Positions 32,289 through 41,358 of a stretch of DNA of 64,000 bases are shown in pieces. The notes below the pieces were generated by a model that was not told where the DNA came from, did not search any database, and worked only from the letters and a program-made list of their open reading frames with translations. The position numbers were made by a program, and so were the translations under genes. Origin of the DNA: Roseovarius nubinhibens ISM (GTDB lineage: Bacteria > Pseudomonadota > Alphaproteobacteria > Rhodobacterales > Rhodobacteraceae); contig NZ_CH724156.1 in the NCBI RefSeq assembly GCF_000152625.1, forward strand, positions 1,186,966 through 1,250,965, in the 5' to 3' direction. Within the stretch, counting starts at the first letter, position 1, and each line of letters begins with the position of its first letter.

Positions 32289-33581
32289 TCAAACGACCAC
32301 CGCCTGCTCTTCCTGCTCACCGACGCCAAACACCCGCTTGTACCGTGCAATCTCTTCCGCCGGCCCCATCGCTTTGCGCGGATTGTCCGAGAGCTTGACC
32401 GTCGGCCGACCATTCGCCGCCACCGCCTTGCAGACGAGCGAAAACGGCGCCAGCGCATCCTCCGGCGTCAGCCCCCGGAAATCATTGGTCAGCAACGTCC
32501 CCCAACCGAACGACACCCGCACCCGCCCGGCAAACTGGGCATGCAGCGCGATGATCTTCTCCTCATCGAGACCGTCCGAGAAAATGATCAGCTTCTGACG
32601 CGGATCTTCGCCGCGTTCCTGCCACCAACGGATCGCCGTTTCGGCCCCGGTCGCCGGATCGCCGCTGTCGATGCGAATGCCCGTCCACCCCGCGAGCCAA
32701 TCCGGCGCATTCTCCAGAAACCCCGCCGTGCCATAGGTGTCGGGCAGGATCATCCGCAGATTGCCGTCATGCTCCTCATGCCAATCGCTGAGCACCTCAT
32801 AAGGCGCCCGCGCCAGCGCCGCGTCATCCTCGGCCAGCGCCGCATAGACCATCGGCAATTCATGCGCATTCGTGCCAATCGCCTCGAGATCGCGGTTCTT
32901 CGCAATCAGGCAATTCGACGTGCCCACGAATGTCTCGCCAAGCCCCTCGCCCATCGCCTGCACGCACCAATCCTGCCAGAGGAAACTGTGCCGCCGCCGC
33001 GTCCCGAAATCCGCAATGCGGAGCCCCTCGACCCCGCGCAGCCGCTCGACCTTCTCCCAGAGCTTGGTCATCGCCCGCGCATAGAGCACCTGCAGCTCGA
33101 ACTTGCCCATCTGGTTGAGAACCGCCCGCGACCGCAGCTCCATCAGAACCGCCAGCGCCGGGATCTCCCAGAGCATCACCTCCGGCCAGCTCCCCTCAAA
33201 GGTGAGCTCATACTGCCCGTCCCGCTTCTCGAGATGATAGGGCGGCAGCCGCAGCGCCTCGAACCAATCCATGAACTCCGGCGTGAACATCTGCCGCTTG
33301 CCATAGAATGTGTTGCCCCGCATCCAGGTGCTCTCGCCCCGCGACAGCGACAGCGACCGGATATGATCGAGCTGCTCGCGCAGCTCGCCCTCATCCACCA
33401 GATCGGCCAGCCGCACGGATTTCGTCCGGTTGATCAACGAAAAGGTCACCTGCGTGTCCGGCTTGTTGCGAAACACCGACTGACACATCAAGAGCTTGTA
33501 GAAATCCGTGTCGATCAGCGACCGCACGATCGGGTCGATCTTCCAGCGATGATTGTGAACGCGAGTGGCAATATCGACCAT
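32289..33581 (-). CDS. pncB: Nicotinate phosphoribosyltransferase
   Basis: Converts nicotinate and PRPP to nicotinate mononucleotide in the Preiss-Handler NAD salvage route. The 430-residue protein is full length. TDFYKLLMCQSVF is the N-terminal signature. DFGTRRRHSFLWQDW carries the conserved His that is phosphorylated in characterised homologues. IRIDSGDP and ISFGWGT-like VSFGWGTLLTND are further family blocks. It converges with gshA across 19 bp. Confidence 0.95.
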   Translation of the reverse strand: MVDIATRVHNHRWKIDPIVRSLIDTDFYKLLMCQSVFRNKPDTQVTFSLINRTKSVRLADLVDEGELREQLDHIRSLSLSRGESTWMRGNTFYGKRQMFTPEFMDWFEALRLPPYHLEKRDGQYELTFEGSWPEVMLWEIPALAVLMELRSRAVLNQMGKFELQVLYARAMTKLWEKVERLRGVEGLRIADFGTRRRHSFLWQDWCVQAMGEGLGETFVGTSNCLIAKNRDLEAIGTNAHELPMVYAALAEDDAALARAPYEVLSDWHEEHDGNLRMILPDTYGTAGFLENAPDWLAGWTGIRIDSGDPATGAETAIRWWQERGEDPRQKLIIFSDGLDEEKIIALHAQFAGRVRVSFGWGTLLTNDFRGLTPEDALAPFSLVCKAVAANGRPTVKLSDNPRKAMGPAEEIARYKRVFGVGEQEEQAVVV

Positions 33582-33667
33582 GGACAGGCCTCCGGAACTA
33601 TGACCGGGCTGTTAAATCAAAGCCCCGGCAGAGTGGCAAGACCGCTCTGCCTCTCGCTCTGCCCCTG

Positions 33668-34531
33668 CTAGACCTCGGGCTTTTCCGCCGCCGCCAGCGC
33701 CTGCAACCCGGCGCGATAATCGGGATAGCGCAGCGTCACGCCAAGCGCCTCCTTGATCCGGTCATTCCGCACCCGCTTGGATTCCGCGTAGAAACTGCGC
33801 GCCATCGGCGTCATCTCGGCCGCGTCGAAATCCACCGCCTCCGGCACCGGCAGTCCCAAGAGCTCGGCGGCATAGGCGATGACCTCTTCCGGCGGGGCCG
33901 GGTCGTCGTCACAGAGGTTATAGACCGCGCCGGGATCGGGCCGCGCGATCGAGGCCGCGAGTACCTGCGCGATATCCTCCACATGGATGCGGCTGAACAC
34001 CTGCCCCGGCTTGATGATCCGCCGCGCCGTGCCGCGCCGCACCTTGGCAAAGGGGCCACGCCCCGGCCCGTAAATCCCCGCCAGCCGAAAGATATGCAGC
34101 GGCAGCCCCGGCACCGCGCGCCACTGCGCTTCGGCCGCCTGCCGCATCTCGCCGCGCCGCGTCGAGGGCGCCAGCGGCGTCTCCTCATCGACCCAGCCGC
34201 CGCCGTGATCGCCATAGACCCCGGTGGTCGACAGATAGCCAGCCCAGTCGAGCTGCGCGGCATAGTCACGGATCAGATCACCATAGGTGTTGAGCACCGG
34301 ATCGCCCGCCTCATCCGGCCCGGCACTGATCAGGATATGGGTCGATTTGGCCAAGATAGGCTCTATATCGCCCTGCCCCCAAATGATCGGCTGCACGCCC
34401 TCCTCGGCCAGCGCCTCGGCCTTCTCGGCATCACGCGTCGTGCCATAGATGGTCCAGCCATGCTCCAGCAGCTCCGCCGCCAGCGCCCGCGCTGAATAGC
34501 CATGTCCAAAGGACAGCAATCTTTTCGTCAT
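33668..34531 (-). CDS. NAD(P)-dependent epimerase/dehydratase-like extended SDR
   Basis: A 287-residue Rossmann-fold protein. The N-terminal glycine-rich region (LLSFGHGYSARALAAEL) lacks the classical GxxGxxG, as in the YeeZ-like subgroup of extended SDRs. The segment STTGVYGDHGGGWVDE provides the catalytic-type Tyr/Ser environment, and FRLAGIYGPGRGPF is also family-typical. It overlaps the VOC-family gene upstream by 4 bp (ATGA). The substrate is unknown. Confidence 0.82.
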   Translation of the reverse strand: MTKRLLSFGHGYSARALAAELLEHGWTIYGTTRDAEKAEALAEEGVQPIIWGQGDIEPILAKSTHILISAGPDEAGDPVLNTYGDLIRDYAAQLDWAGYLSTTGVYGDHGGGWVDEETPLAPSTRRGEMRQAAEAQWRAVPGLPLHIFRLAGIYGPGRGPFAKVRRGTARRIIKPGQVFSRIHVEDIAQVLAASIARPDPGAVYNLCDDDPAPPEEVIAYAAELLGLPVPEAVDFDAAEMTPMARSFYAESKRVRNDRIKEALGVTLRYPDYRAGLQALAAAEKPEV

Positions 34532-34965
34532 TCCGACCCCCGGGCTTGCAACGGGCGCGACGGCACCCAGACATAGCCCGTATCGCTCAGGATAAAGGCC
34601 TCGCGCAACCCATGCGGCTTGTCCGTCGCCGCCTGCAACACCATCGCCCCCCGCGCCTCGGCCCGCGCCACGGCCGCGTCGGGGTCACTGTCGTATAGGC
34701 GGATCTCGATCCCCGCCCCGCGCGCCCCCGCCTCGGGCAAGAGCGACAACAGCGGATGCGCCCCATAGGTATGGTCGCCATGGATCTGAAACACCTGCGC
34801 CCCATAGGGCACGATGGCGAAATCGCGGCTCACCCGATGCGCCTTGAGGTCGAACACATCCGCCAGAAAGGCCAGCTCCTCCGCCACGTCCCGCACCAGA
34901 ATATTCATCCCGATCCCGCGCAGGGACCGGCCGAAATCCTCCGGGCTGACCGTTTCGAAATCCAT
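34528..34965 (-). CDS. VOC (glyoxalase/dioxygenase-like) superfamily protein
   Basis: A 145-residue protein with the beta-alpha-beta pattern of VOC proteins (MNILVRDVAEELAFLADVFDLKAHRVS, then AGIEIRLYDSDPDAAVARAEARGAMVL and a terminal DTGYVWVPSRPL). It could use the His of FQIHGDHTYG and a Glu for metal binding. It is the first gene of a two-gene operon with the SDR. The reaction is unknown. Confidence 0.78.
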   Translation of the reverse strand: MDFETVSPEDFGRSLRGIGMNILVRDVAEELAFLADVFDLKAHRVSRDFAIVPYGAQVFQIHGDHTYGAHPLLSLLPEAGARGAGIEIRLYDSDPDAAVARAEARGAMVLQAATDKPHGLREAFILSDTGYVWVPSRPLQARGSE

Positions 34966-35045
34966 TCGCCTCTCCCTCTTTGGCGCAGCTTGATCCTGCC
35001 CCCCCAGTCTGTCAACCTGACCGCCACATCATTGCAGGACATGAC

Positions 35046-36521
35046 ATGACCGACGGCCAAGATATTCTGACACCGGACAGCGCCTCTGTGCGCGCCTTCG
35101 ACGATGCCGCCGCCGCCGTGGACCATCTGACCGCACTCTATGACGAGGCGATTGCCTTCTTGCAGGACGGGTTCGCCGAGGCGCTGTCAGGCCAGATCCC
35201 GAGCACCCGCATCCGCGCCTATTACCCCGAAATCCGCATCTCGACCCAGAGCCATGCCCAGGTCGACAGCCGGCTGAGCTTTGGCCATCTCGCCGCCCCC
35301 GGCACCTATGCCGCGACGATCACCCGGCCCGATCTCTTTCGCAACTACCTGCGCCAGCAGATCGGCCTGTTGCTGCGCAACCATAATGTGCCGGTGCAGA
35401 TCGGCCCCTCGGACACGCCGATCCCGGTGCATTTCGCCGTCACCGGCGAAGAGGGGCTCTCGGTGCCGCATCAGGGCGCCGCGCCCTTCACCTTGCGCGA
35501 CTATTTCGACGTGCCCGATCTCGCCACCACCAATGACGATATCGTCAACGGCACCTATCAGACGCCGCCCGGCGCGCCCCTGCCGCTGGCCCCTTTCACC
35601 GCGCAGCGCGTCGATTACTCGCTCGCGCGCCTCGCCCATTACACCGCGACCGACCCGGCCTATTTCCAGAACCATGTGCTCTTCACCAACTACCAATTCT
35701 ATGTCGAAGAGTTCGAGGCCTTCGCCCGCACCGCGCTCGCCGATCCCGACAGCGGCTATGAGAGCTTTGTGACCACCGGCAACACCCGCATCACCGAGGC
35801 CGACGCGCCGCTGCCCATGCCCGCGAAACTGCCGCAGATGCCCGCCTATCACCTGACCCGTGCCGATGGCTCGGGCATCACGCTGGTCAATATCGGCGTC
35901 GGCCCGTCCAACGCGAAAACCGCCACCGATCATATCGCGGTGCTGCGCCCCCATGCCTGGCTCATGGTCGGCCATTGCGCCGGGCTCCGCAATTCCCAGA
36001 GCCTCGGCGATTTCGTCCTCGCCCATGCCTATCTGCGCGAGGACCGGGTGCTCGATGCCGACCTGCCCGCCTGGGTGCCGATCCCGGCGCTGGCCGAGAT
36101 CCAGATCGCGCTCGAACGCGCCGTCGAACACGAGACCCGGCTCGAAGGCTATGACCTCAAGCGTATCATGCGCACCGGCACCGTGGCCAGCTTTGACAAC
36201 CGCAACTGGGAATTGCGCGACCAATCCGGCCCGGTGCAGCGGCTGAGCCAATCCCGCGCCATCGCCCTCGACATGGAAAGCGCCACCATCGCCGCCAATG
36301 GCTTTCGCTTCCGCGTCCCCTACGGCACGCTGCTCTGCGTCTCCGACAAGCCGCTGCATGGCGAATTAAAGCTTCCCGGCATGGCCTCGGACTTCTACAA
36401 GACCCAGGTCGCGCGGCATTTGATGATCGGAATCCGCGCCATGGAAAGCCTGCGCGGCATGCCTCTGGAGCGCCTTCACAGCAGGAAATTGCGCTCTTTT
36501 GACGAAACCGCTTTTCTTTAG
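35046..36521 (+). CDS. amn: AMP nucleosidase
   Basis: Hydrolyses AMP to adenine and ribose 5-phosphate. The 491-residue length fits the E. coli enzyme (484). The N-terminal regulatory domain contains the conserved STRIRAYYPEIRISTQ. The C-terminal nucleoside-phosphorylase fold has LVNIGVGPSNAKTATDH and DMESATIAANGFRFRVPYGTLLCVSDKPLHGELKLPG-type blocks (seen at the end of the protein). The ATG at 35046 is preceded by AGGA at good spacing. Confidence 0.94.
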   Translation: MTDGQDILTPDSASVRAFDDAAAAVDHLTALYDEAIAFLQDGFAEALSGQIPSTRIRAYYPEIRISTQSHAQVDSRLSFGHLAAPGTYAATITRPDLFRNYLRQQIGLLLRNHNVPVQIGPSDTPIPVHFAVTGEEGLSVPHQGAAPFTLRDYFDVPDLATTNDDIVNGTYQTPPGAPLPLAPFTAQRVDYSLARLAHYTATDPAYFQNHVLFTNYQFYVEEFEAFARTALADPDSGYESFVTTGNTRITEADAPLPMPAKLPQMPAYHLTRADGSGITLVNIGVGPSNAKTATDHIAVLRPHAWLMVGHCAGLRNSQSLGDFVLAHAYLREDRVLDADLPAWVPIPALAEIQIALERAVEHETRLEGYDLKRIMRTGTVASFDNRNWELRDQSGPVQRLSQSRAIALDMESATIAANGFRFRVPYGTLLCVSDKPLHGELKLPGMASDFYKTQVARHLMIGIRAMESLRGMPLERLHSRKLRSFDETAFL

Positions 36522-36651
36522 GCCTGTTTTAGGGGCAAAAAGCCTAGAAAACCGCATATACGCGGCCACTATTCGTTGTGTTTGTATACAAGATAGCGTT
36601 AGATTACGCGACAGAGGCCCAAATCACCGGGCAGTTGAAGGAGACCATGAA

Positions 36652-36939
36652 ATGGCAAAACCCCTGACCAAATCCCAGCTTTCCGCCGTTCTGGCCGAAG
36701 AAATGGGCAGTGACAAGAAATCCGCCGCGGCTGCGCTCGACGCCGTCTGCGCCGTGATCACCCGCGAAGTGTCGAACGGCGGCGCCGTGACCCTGCCGGG
36801 CGTTGGCAAAATCTACTGCCGCGAGCGCCCCGAGCGTATGGTCCGCAACCCCGCGACCGGCCAGCAGATCAAGAAAGAGGCGGACAAGGTCGTGAAAATG
36901 ACCATCGCCAAGGCGCTCAAAGACAGCGTCAACGGCTGA
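36652..36939 (+). CDS. HU-family DNA-binding protein
   Basis: A 95-residue nucleoid protein. The N-terminal helices (LTKSQLSAVLAEEMGSDKKSA) and the beta-arm region with conserved ERPERMVRNPATGQQI (the NPxTG tip) identify the HU/IHF family. The C-terminus is AKALKDSVNG. GAAGGAG lies just upstream of the ATG. It is monocistronic with a terminator at 36963-36988. Whether it is HU proper or an HU-like paralogue cannot be settled here. Confidence 0.93.
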   Translation: MAKPLTKSQLSAVLAEEMGSDKKSAAAALDAVCAVITREVSNGGAVTLPGVGKIYCRERPERMVRNPATGQQIKKEADKVVKMTIAKALKDSVNG

Positions 36940-36962
36940 TCTCCGCATCATCGGACAGATCC

Positions 36963-36988
36963 AAAGGGTCGCCCTCGGGCGGCCCTTT
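36963..36988 (+). terminator. Terminator of the HU-family gene
   Basis: AAAGGG-CGCC pairs with GGCG-CCCTTT (one mismatch) around a short loop, starting 24 bp after the HU stop codon. Confidence 0.7.
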
Positions 36989-37065
36989 CACGTTTCGCCC
37001 AACCGCCCTTTCCAATCCCGCCGCCCTGTGCCACTCCTTGCGCCATTGCAGGGGGGAAGTGCACC

Positions 37066-37953
37066 ATGGACATTCGCGCGATCATTATGGGCGTCGGCTT
37101 TGCCGTCATGTGGTCCTCGGCCTTCACCTCCGCCCGGATCATCGTGGCCCACGCCCCCCCGGTCAGCGCCCTCGCCCTGCGCTTCTTCATCTCCGGCATG
37201 CTCGGCGTGCTCATCGCCCGCGCCCTCGGCCAGAGCTGGCGCCTCACCCCGCCGCAATGGCGCGCGACGATCATCTTCGGCATCTGCCAGAACGCCCTCT
37301 ACCTCGGGCTGAACTTCGTCGCCATGCAGACGGTCGAGGCCTCGCTCGCCGCGATCATCGCCTCCACCATGCCGCTCCTCGTGGCCCTGGCGCTCTGGCT
37401 CTTCTGGGGCGAACGGCCCGCGCCTCTGGCGGTGCTCGGCCTCATCGCCGGCGTCATCGGCGTCGCGATCATCATGGGCTCGCGGCTCTCGGGCGGGGTC
37501 GATCCCTATGGGCTGATGCTCTGCATCGGCGGCGTTATCGCGCTCACCTTCGCCACGCTGATGGTGCGCGGCGCCACCTCGGGGGGCAATTTCCTGATGG
37601 TGGTCGGGCTACAGATGCTGGTCGGCAGCGCCGTGCTCGCCGTTGTCGCCCTGCCCACCGAGACCCTCGACATCACCTGGAGCTGGAGCCTCATCGCTGC
37701 CTTCGCCTATACCACGCTGATCCCCGGCCTCGCCGCGACGCTGGTCTGGTTCCTGCTGGTCGAACGGATCGGCGCCACGCGGGCCGCCACCTTCCACTTC
37801 CTCAACCCGTTCCTCGGCGTCGCCGTGGCGGCGATCTTCCTCTCCGAGAAAATGGGCCTGATGGACCTGATCGGCGTCGGCGTGATCATGGCGGGCATCC
37901 TCGCGGTACAGCTCTCGCGGCAACGCAAACCCGCCGCCGCCCCCGCCGCCTAA
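37066..37953 (+). CDS. EamA/DMT-superfamily transporter
   Basis: A 295-residue inner-membrane protein with about ten hydrophobic helices in two EamA repeats. The N-terminal half has GFAVMWSSAFTSARIIV, and ASLAAIIASTMPLLVALALWLFWGE. The C-terminal half ends with AATFHFLNPFLGVAVAAIFLSEKMG, a typical EamA signature. Substrate unknown (metabolite exporter class). Its stop codon overlaps the stop of the convergent livF-like gene by 4 bp. Confidence 0.9.
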   Translation: MDIRAIIMGVGFAVMWSSAFTSARIIVAHAPPVSALALRFFISGMLGVLIARALGQSWRLTPPQWRATIIFGICQNALYLGLNFVAMQTVEASLAAIIASTMPLLVALALWLFWGERPAPLAVLGLIAGVIGVAIIMGSRLSGGVDPYGLMLCIGGVIALTFATLMVRGATSGGNFLMVVGLQMLVGSAVLAVVALPTETLDITWSWSLIAAFAYTTLIPGLAATLVWFLLVERIGATRAATFHFLNPFLGVAVAAIFLSEKMGLMDLIGVGVIMAGILAVQLSRQRKPAAAPAA

Positions 37954-38645
37954 ACGCCCACGTAACGATCGACGATGGAATGATCGGCCCGAAGCGCCTC
38001 GGCCGACAGGATCTCGCCATTGCGGCCATTCTCGATAAAGGCCACCCGATCCGCCACCGACAACACCGCATCGACCCGCTGTTCCACCAGCAGGATAGCC
38101 ACCCCATCCGCCCGCAGCTTGACGATCACCTGCCGGATTGCTTCGATCATCGAGGGCTGCAACCCCTCCGTCGGCTCATCGAGCAACAGCGCCTTGGGCC
38201 GCAGGCACAGCGCCCGCGCCGTCGCCAGCATCTGCTGCTCGCCCCCCGACAGGGTCTGCGCCTTCTGCCCCATCCGCTCGCGCAGCCGCGGAAATAGCTC
38301 GAGAACTTCCTCCAGCACCTCCCGCCCGCTGCCCCGCGTCATGAGACCGACCTCAAGGTTCTGCGCCACGGTCAGCCCGGCAAAGAGCCGCCGCCCCTGC
38401 GGGATATAGCCGATGCCCCGGCGCGGCACCTCATGGGCGGGCAGGCTGCCGATATCCTCGCCATCGAGGCTGATCCGCCCGGACATGAGCGGCAACAGCC
38501 CCATGATCGTCTGCATCGTGGTGGTCTTGCCCGCGCCATTGCGCCCGAGCAGGCAGAGGATCTCGCCCGCCTGCACCTCAAGCGACAGATCGCGCAGCAC
38601 CTGCGCCCTGCCATAGCCCGAATTGACCGCCTCAAGCCGCAGCAT
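37950..38645 (-). CDS. HAAT-family ABC ATP-binding protein (LivF-like), second operon
   Basis: A 231-residue ATPase with Walker A GRNGAGKTT, signature LSGGEQQMLATARAL and Walker B LLLDEPTEGLQPSM. ATG at 38645 overlaps the end of the livG-like gene by 14 bp. This is the usual LivF length, unlike the longer copy at 15955. Last gene of the second HAAT operon. Confidence 0.92.
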   Translation of the reverse strand: MLRLEAVNSGYGRAQVLRDLSLEVQAGEILCLLGRNGAGKTTTMQTIMGLLPLMSGRISLDGEDIGSLPAHEVPRRGIGYIPQGRRLFAGLTVAQNLEVGLMTRGSGREVLEEVLELFPRLRERMGQKAQTLSGGEQQMLATARALCLRPKALLLDEPTEGLQPSMIEAIRQVIVKLRADGVAILLVEQRVDAVLSVADRVAFIENGRNGEILSAEALRADHSIVDRYVGV

Positions 38646-39351
38646 CGCCACCCCCAAGATAGGCCGCCTGCACCTCGGCATTGGCACGGATCTCCTCCGG
38701 CGTCCCCTGCGCCAGCATCTCGCCGAAATTGAGAACGCTGACCCGGTCCGCCACCTCCATCACCACCTGCATGTTATGCTCGATGAGAAGGATCGTCGTC
38801 GCCCCCGCCAGATCGCGGATCAGCGCCTTGAACTGCGCAACCTCGCCTTCCGCCAGCCCCTGCGTCGGCTCGTCGAGGATCAACAGCCGCGGCCGCTGCA
38901 CGAGGCCCATGGCAATCTCCAGAAGCCGCTGATGCCCATAGCTGAGATCGCCCGCCTCCTGATCGATCCGCTCGCCAAGCCCGACCCGCGCCAGCGCCGC
39001 CTCAACGGCCTGCGTCACCTCGCCCTGCGGCACCCGCCGCCGCGCCGCGAGCGCCACGTTCTCGCGCACCGGCAGCCCCGGAAAAACCGAGGTGATCTGA
39101 AACGTATAGGACATGCCCGCCATGATCCGCTTATGCGCGGGCCAGCTGGTGATCTCGACCCCGTCAAATTCGATCGTGCCCCGGCTCGGCGGGATGCGCC
39201 CCGAAATCATCCCCACAAGGGTCGATTTCCCGGCCCCGTTCGGCCCGATGAGCGCCCGAACCTCGCCTTCCTCAAGGTCGAAATCGACCCCCTCAACGGC
39301 GATCAGCCCGCCGAAATGACGGCTGAGCCCCCGTGTCCGCAACAGGCTCAT
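38632..39351 (-). CDS. HAAT-family ABC ATP-binding protein (LivG-like), second operon
   Basis: A 239-residue ATPase with Walker A GPNGAGKST, MSYTFQITSVFPGLPVRENVALA, signature LSYGHQRLLEIAMGL and Walker B LLILDEPTQGLAEGE. The signature LSYGHQ is the LivG-subgroup form. The ATG at 39351 forms an ATGA overlap with the livM stop; a GTG three codons upstream is possible but less likely. Confidence 0.92.
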   Translation of the reverse strand: MSLLRTRGLSRHFGGLIAVEGVDFDLEEGEVRALIGPNGAGKSTLVGMISGRIPPSRGTIEFDGVEITSWPAHKRIMAGMSYTFQITSVFPGLPVRENVALAARRRVPQGEVTQAVEAALARVGLGERIDQEAGDLSYGHQRLLEIAMGLVQRPRLLILDEPTQGLAEGEVAQFKALIRDLAGATTILLIEHNMQVVMEVADRVSVLNFGEMLAQGTPEEIRANAEVQAAYLGGGDAAA

Positions 39352-40292
39352 GGCAGCCACCCGAACGCCCGGCGGCGCAGCTCGCCCATGATCCCCTGCG
39401 GCGCAAACAGCGTCAGCAGCACAAGCGCCACCCCGGCGATGAGCATATGCGCCGTCGTCACCCCGGAACTCAGGTCGATCAGGTAGAACATGAAGAGCGC
39501 GCCCATGAACGGCCCGAGGATCGTCCCCGCCCCGCCCAACAACACATAGAGAAGCGGCAGGATCGAATGCGGCACCGCGCCGAAACTGGCTCCGGCATAG
39601 CCAAAGAGAAGCCCGTAAAACGCCCCCGCTGCCGCTGAAATAGTGCCTGATATGACCATCGCCCCGAGCTTATGCGCCTGCGTGTCATAGCCAAGCATCC
39701 GGACCCGCTCCTCATTCTCCCGAATGGCGATGAGCGTCCGGCCAAAGGGCCGCCGGATGAGCCAGAGCGACAATAGTAAACAGGCCGCGAATAGCACCAG
39801 CGCCGCGAAATAGCGATTGCTCGGCTCGCTGAGATCAATCCCCCAGAGCACCCGCTGCGCCGATTGGATCACGAACCCTTCGTCGCCCCGCGTATATTCG
39901 CCGAAATAGAGAATGGTGAGATATCCCGCCTGCGCGAACATCAAGGTCACGATCATGAAGGCCACGCCGCTCGTCCTGAGCGCCAAAAGCCCCAGCGCCA
40001 GCGACACCACCGCCCCCGCGCCGATCCCCAGCACAAGCGCCGGCGCAGGCGACAGCCCGCCATGCTGAATGCCAAGCCCCATGCCATACATGCCCGCCGC
40101 AAAGAACAGCGCATGGCCAAGGCTCAGCAGCCCGGTATAGCCAAAGAGGATGTTATACCCCACCGCATAGGAGGCGAGCACCATGATCCGCGCGAGATTG
40201 CCGTGGTGATAGGCGGGCAGCAGGAATTGCAACGCAAAGAGCACCGCGATCAGCCCGAGATGCAGCCCCCAGATCCGCCCCGCCCCGCTCAT
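39348..40292 (-). CDS. HAAT-family ABC permease (LivM-like), second operon
   Basis: A 314-residue permease with 8-10 membrane segments. NILFGYTGLLSLGHALFFAAGMYG and the EAA-like AIRENEERVRMLGYDTQAHKL are LivM signatures. The ATG at 40292 overlaps the livH stop (ATGA), so the much longer open frame upstream is rejected. Confidence 0.92.
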   Translation of the reverse strand: MSGAGRIWGLHLGLIAVLFALQFLLPAYHHGNLARIMVLASYAVGYNILFGYTGLLSLGHALFFAAGMYGMGLGIQHGGLSPAPALVLGIGAGAVVSLALGLLALRTSGVAFMIVTLMFAQAGYLTILYFGEYTRGDEGFVIQSAQRVLWGIDLSEPSNRYFAALVLFAACLLLSLWLIRRPFGRTLIAIRENEERVRMLGYDTQAHKLGAMVISGTISAAAGAFYGLLFGYAGASFGAVPHSILPLLYVLLGGAGTILGPFMGALFMFYLIDLSSGVTTAHMLIAGVALVLLTLFAPQGIMGELRRRAFGWLP

Positions 40293-41215
40293 ACGCCGCG
40301 TGTCCCAAAGAGGCCCTGCGGCCGAAAAACGAGCACGAGGCCGACCAGCAGCGTCGCGAGGATCTTCGCCAGCGTCGGCGAGAAAAACACCGAGATGATG
40401 CCATCGCTGAGGCCGATGAGAATGGCCGCCACCACCGTACCGGGCAGGCTGCCCAGCCCGCCGATGATCACCACGATAAAGCTCAGAAGCAACGGATCGG
40501 CCCCCATCAGGTAATGCGCCTGCTGGATCGGCACGATCAGCACCGCCGCCATCGCCGCCAGCCCCGCGCCAATGCCAAAGACCATGGCGTAAACCTTCTC
40601 GACCGGGATGCCAAAGGCCTGCGCCATGTCCCGATCCGCCTGCGTCGCCCGCATCACAAGGCCAATCCGCGTCCGCGCCATCATCGCCCAGATCCCACAG
40701 AGCAGCACCACCGCCGCGCCAATCACGGCGAGCTTGTAACTCGTCGTGCTGAGACCCCAGGGCCAATACATCGCCAGCCCGTTCTCGCCCCACTCGAACC
40801 ACGGCAGCGCCAGCCGCGTGTTGAACGGCGCCTCCACCGGCCGCGCATCGGGGCCATAGCTCATCAAGGTGAGCTGCTGAATGATGTACAAAAGCCCGAT
40901 GGTCGCCACGATGGTCCGCTCCGGGTCATAGTCGAGCCGCTTGAGGATGGTCATATCCGCCACCACCGCCAGCACGCCGACCAGCACCGGCGCCACCACC
41001 AGCGCCACCGCGAACCCAACCGCCGGATGGCCAGAAATCGCCCGCGTCAGCACATAGGCAATCACCGCGCCCAGCATGAAGAACTCGCCATGGGCGATAT
41101 TCACCACCCGCATCACCCCGAACACAAGGCTCAGCCCAACCGCCGTCAGCGCCAGCACCGCCGCCGTGACCGAGCCCTCCAACGTGGCCAGCATGAGATA
41201 AGGTCCAAGCTCCAT
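40289..41215 (-). CDS. HAAT-family ABC permease (LivH-like), second operon
   Basis: A 308-residue permease. GLSLVFGVMRVVNIAHGEFFMLGAV near residues 27-51 is the classical LivH motif, and the EAA-like region is VMRATQADRDMAQAFGIPVEKV. GGLGSLPGTVVAAILIGLSDG follows. I chose the ATG at 41215 (MELGPYLML); its ribosome-binding site is only a run of G. A hairpin separates it from the binding-protein gene upstream. Confidence 0.9.
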   Translation of the reverse strand: MELGPYLMLATLEGSVTAAVLALTAVGLSLVFGVMRVVNIAHGEFFMLGAVIAYVLTRAISGHPAVGFAVALVVAPVLVGVLAVVADMTILKRLDYDPERTIVATIGLLYIIQQLTLMSYGPDARPVEAPFNTRLALPWFEWGENGLAMYWPWGLSTTSYKLAVIGAAVVLLCGIWAMMARTRIGLVMRATQADRDMAQAFGIPVEKVYAMVFGIGAGLAAMAAVLIVPIQQAHYLMGADPLLLSFIVVIIGGLGSLPGTVVAAILIGLSDGIISVFFSPTLAKILATLLVGLVLVFRPQGLFGTRGV

Positions 41216-41295
41216 AACCCCCGACGATGACCCGGCGACCCCGTATTTGGCAAGGAAAATTATCTGTCCCCTCAAAGGGATGCGCAAAAATGCAC

Positions 41296-41327
41296 AGCCC
41301 GGCGCCGGTCCGTGACCGCGCCGGGCT
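41296..41327 (-). terminator. Long stem-loop between binding-protein and livH genes
   Basis: AGCCCGGCG pairs with CGCCGGGCT, and inside it CGGTC pairs with GACCG around a 3-base loop. The stem has 14 pairs and one unpaired base. On the transcript strand it is followed by GTGCATTTTT. It lies 31 bp after the binding-protein stop, so it may be a partial terminator that lowers expression of the permease genes or protects the binding-protein mRNA. Confidence 0.65.
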
Positions 41328-41358
41328 AAATTGTTAGCGTACTATCAATATATTAGCG

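Noticed and set aside
34992..35020. Two-unit 11-bp-like repeat upstream of amn
   Set aside because: Only two poor units; expected by chance in this composition.
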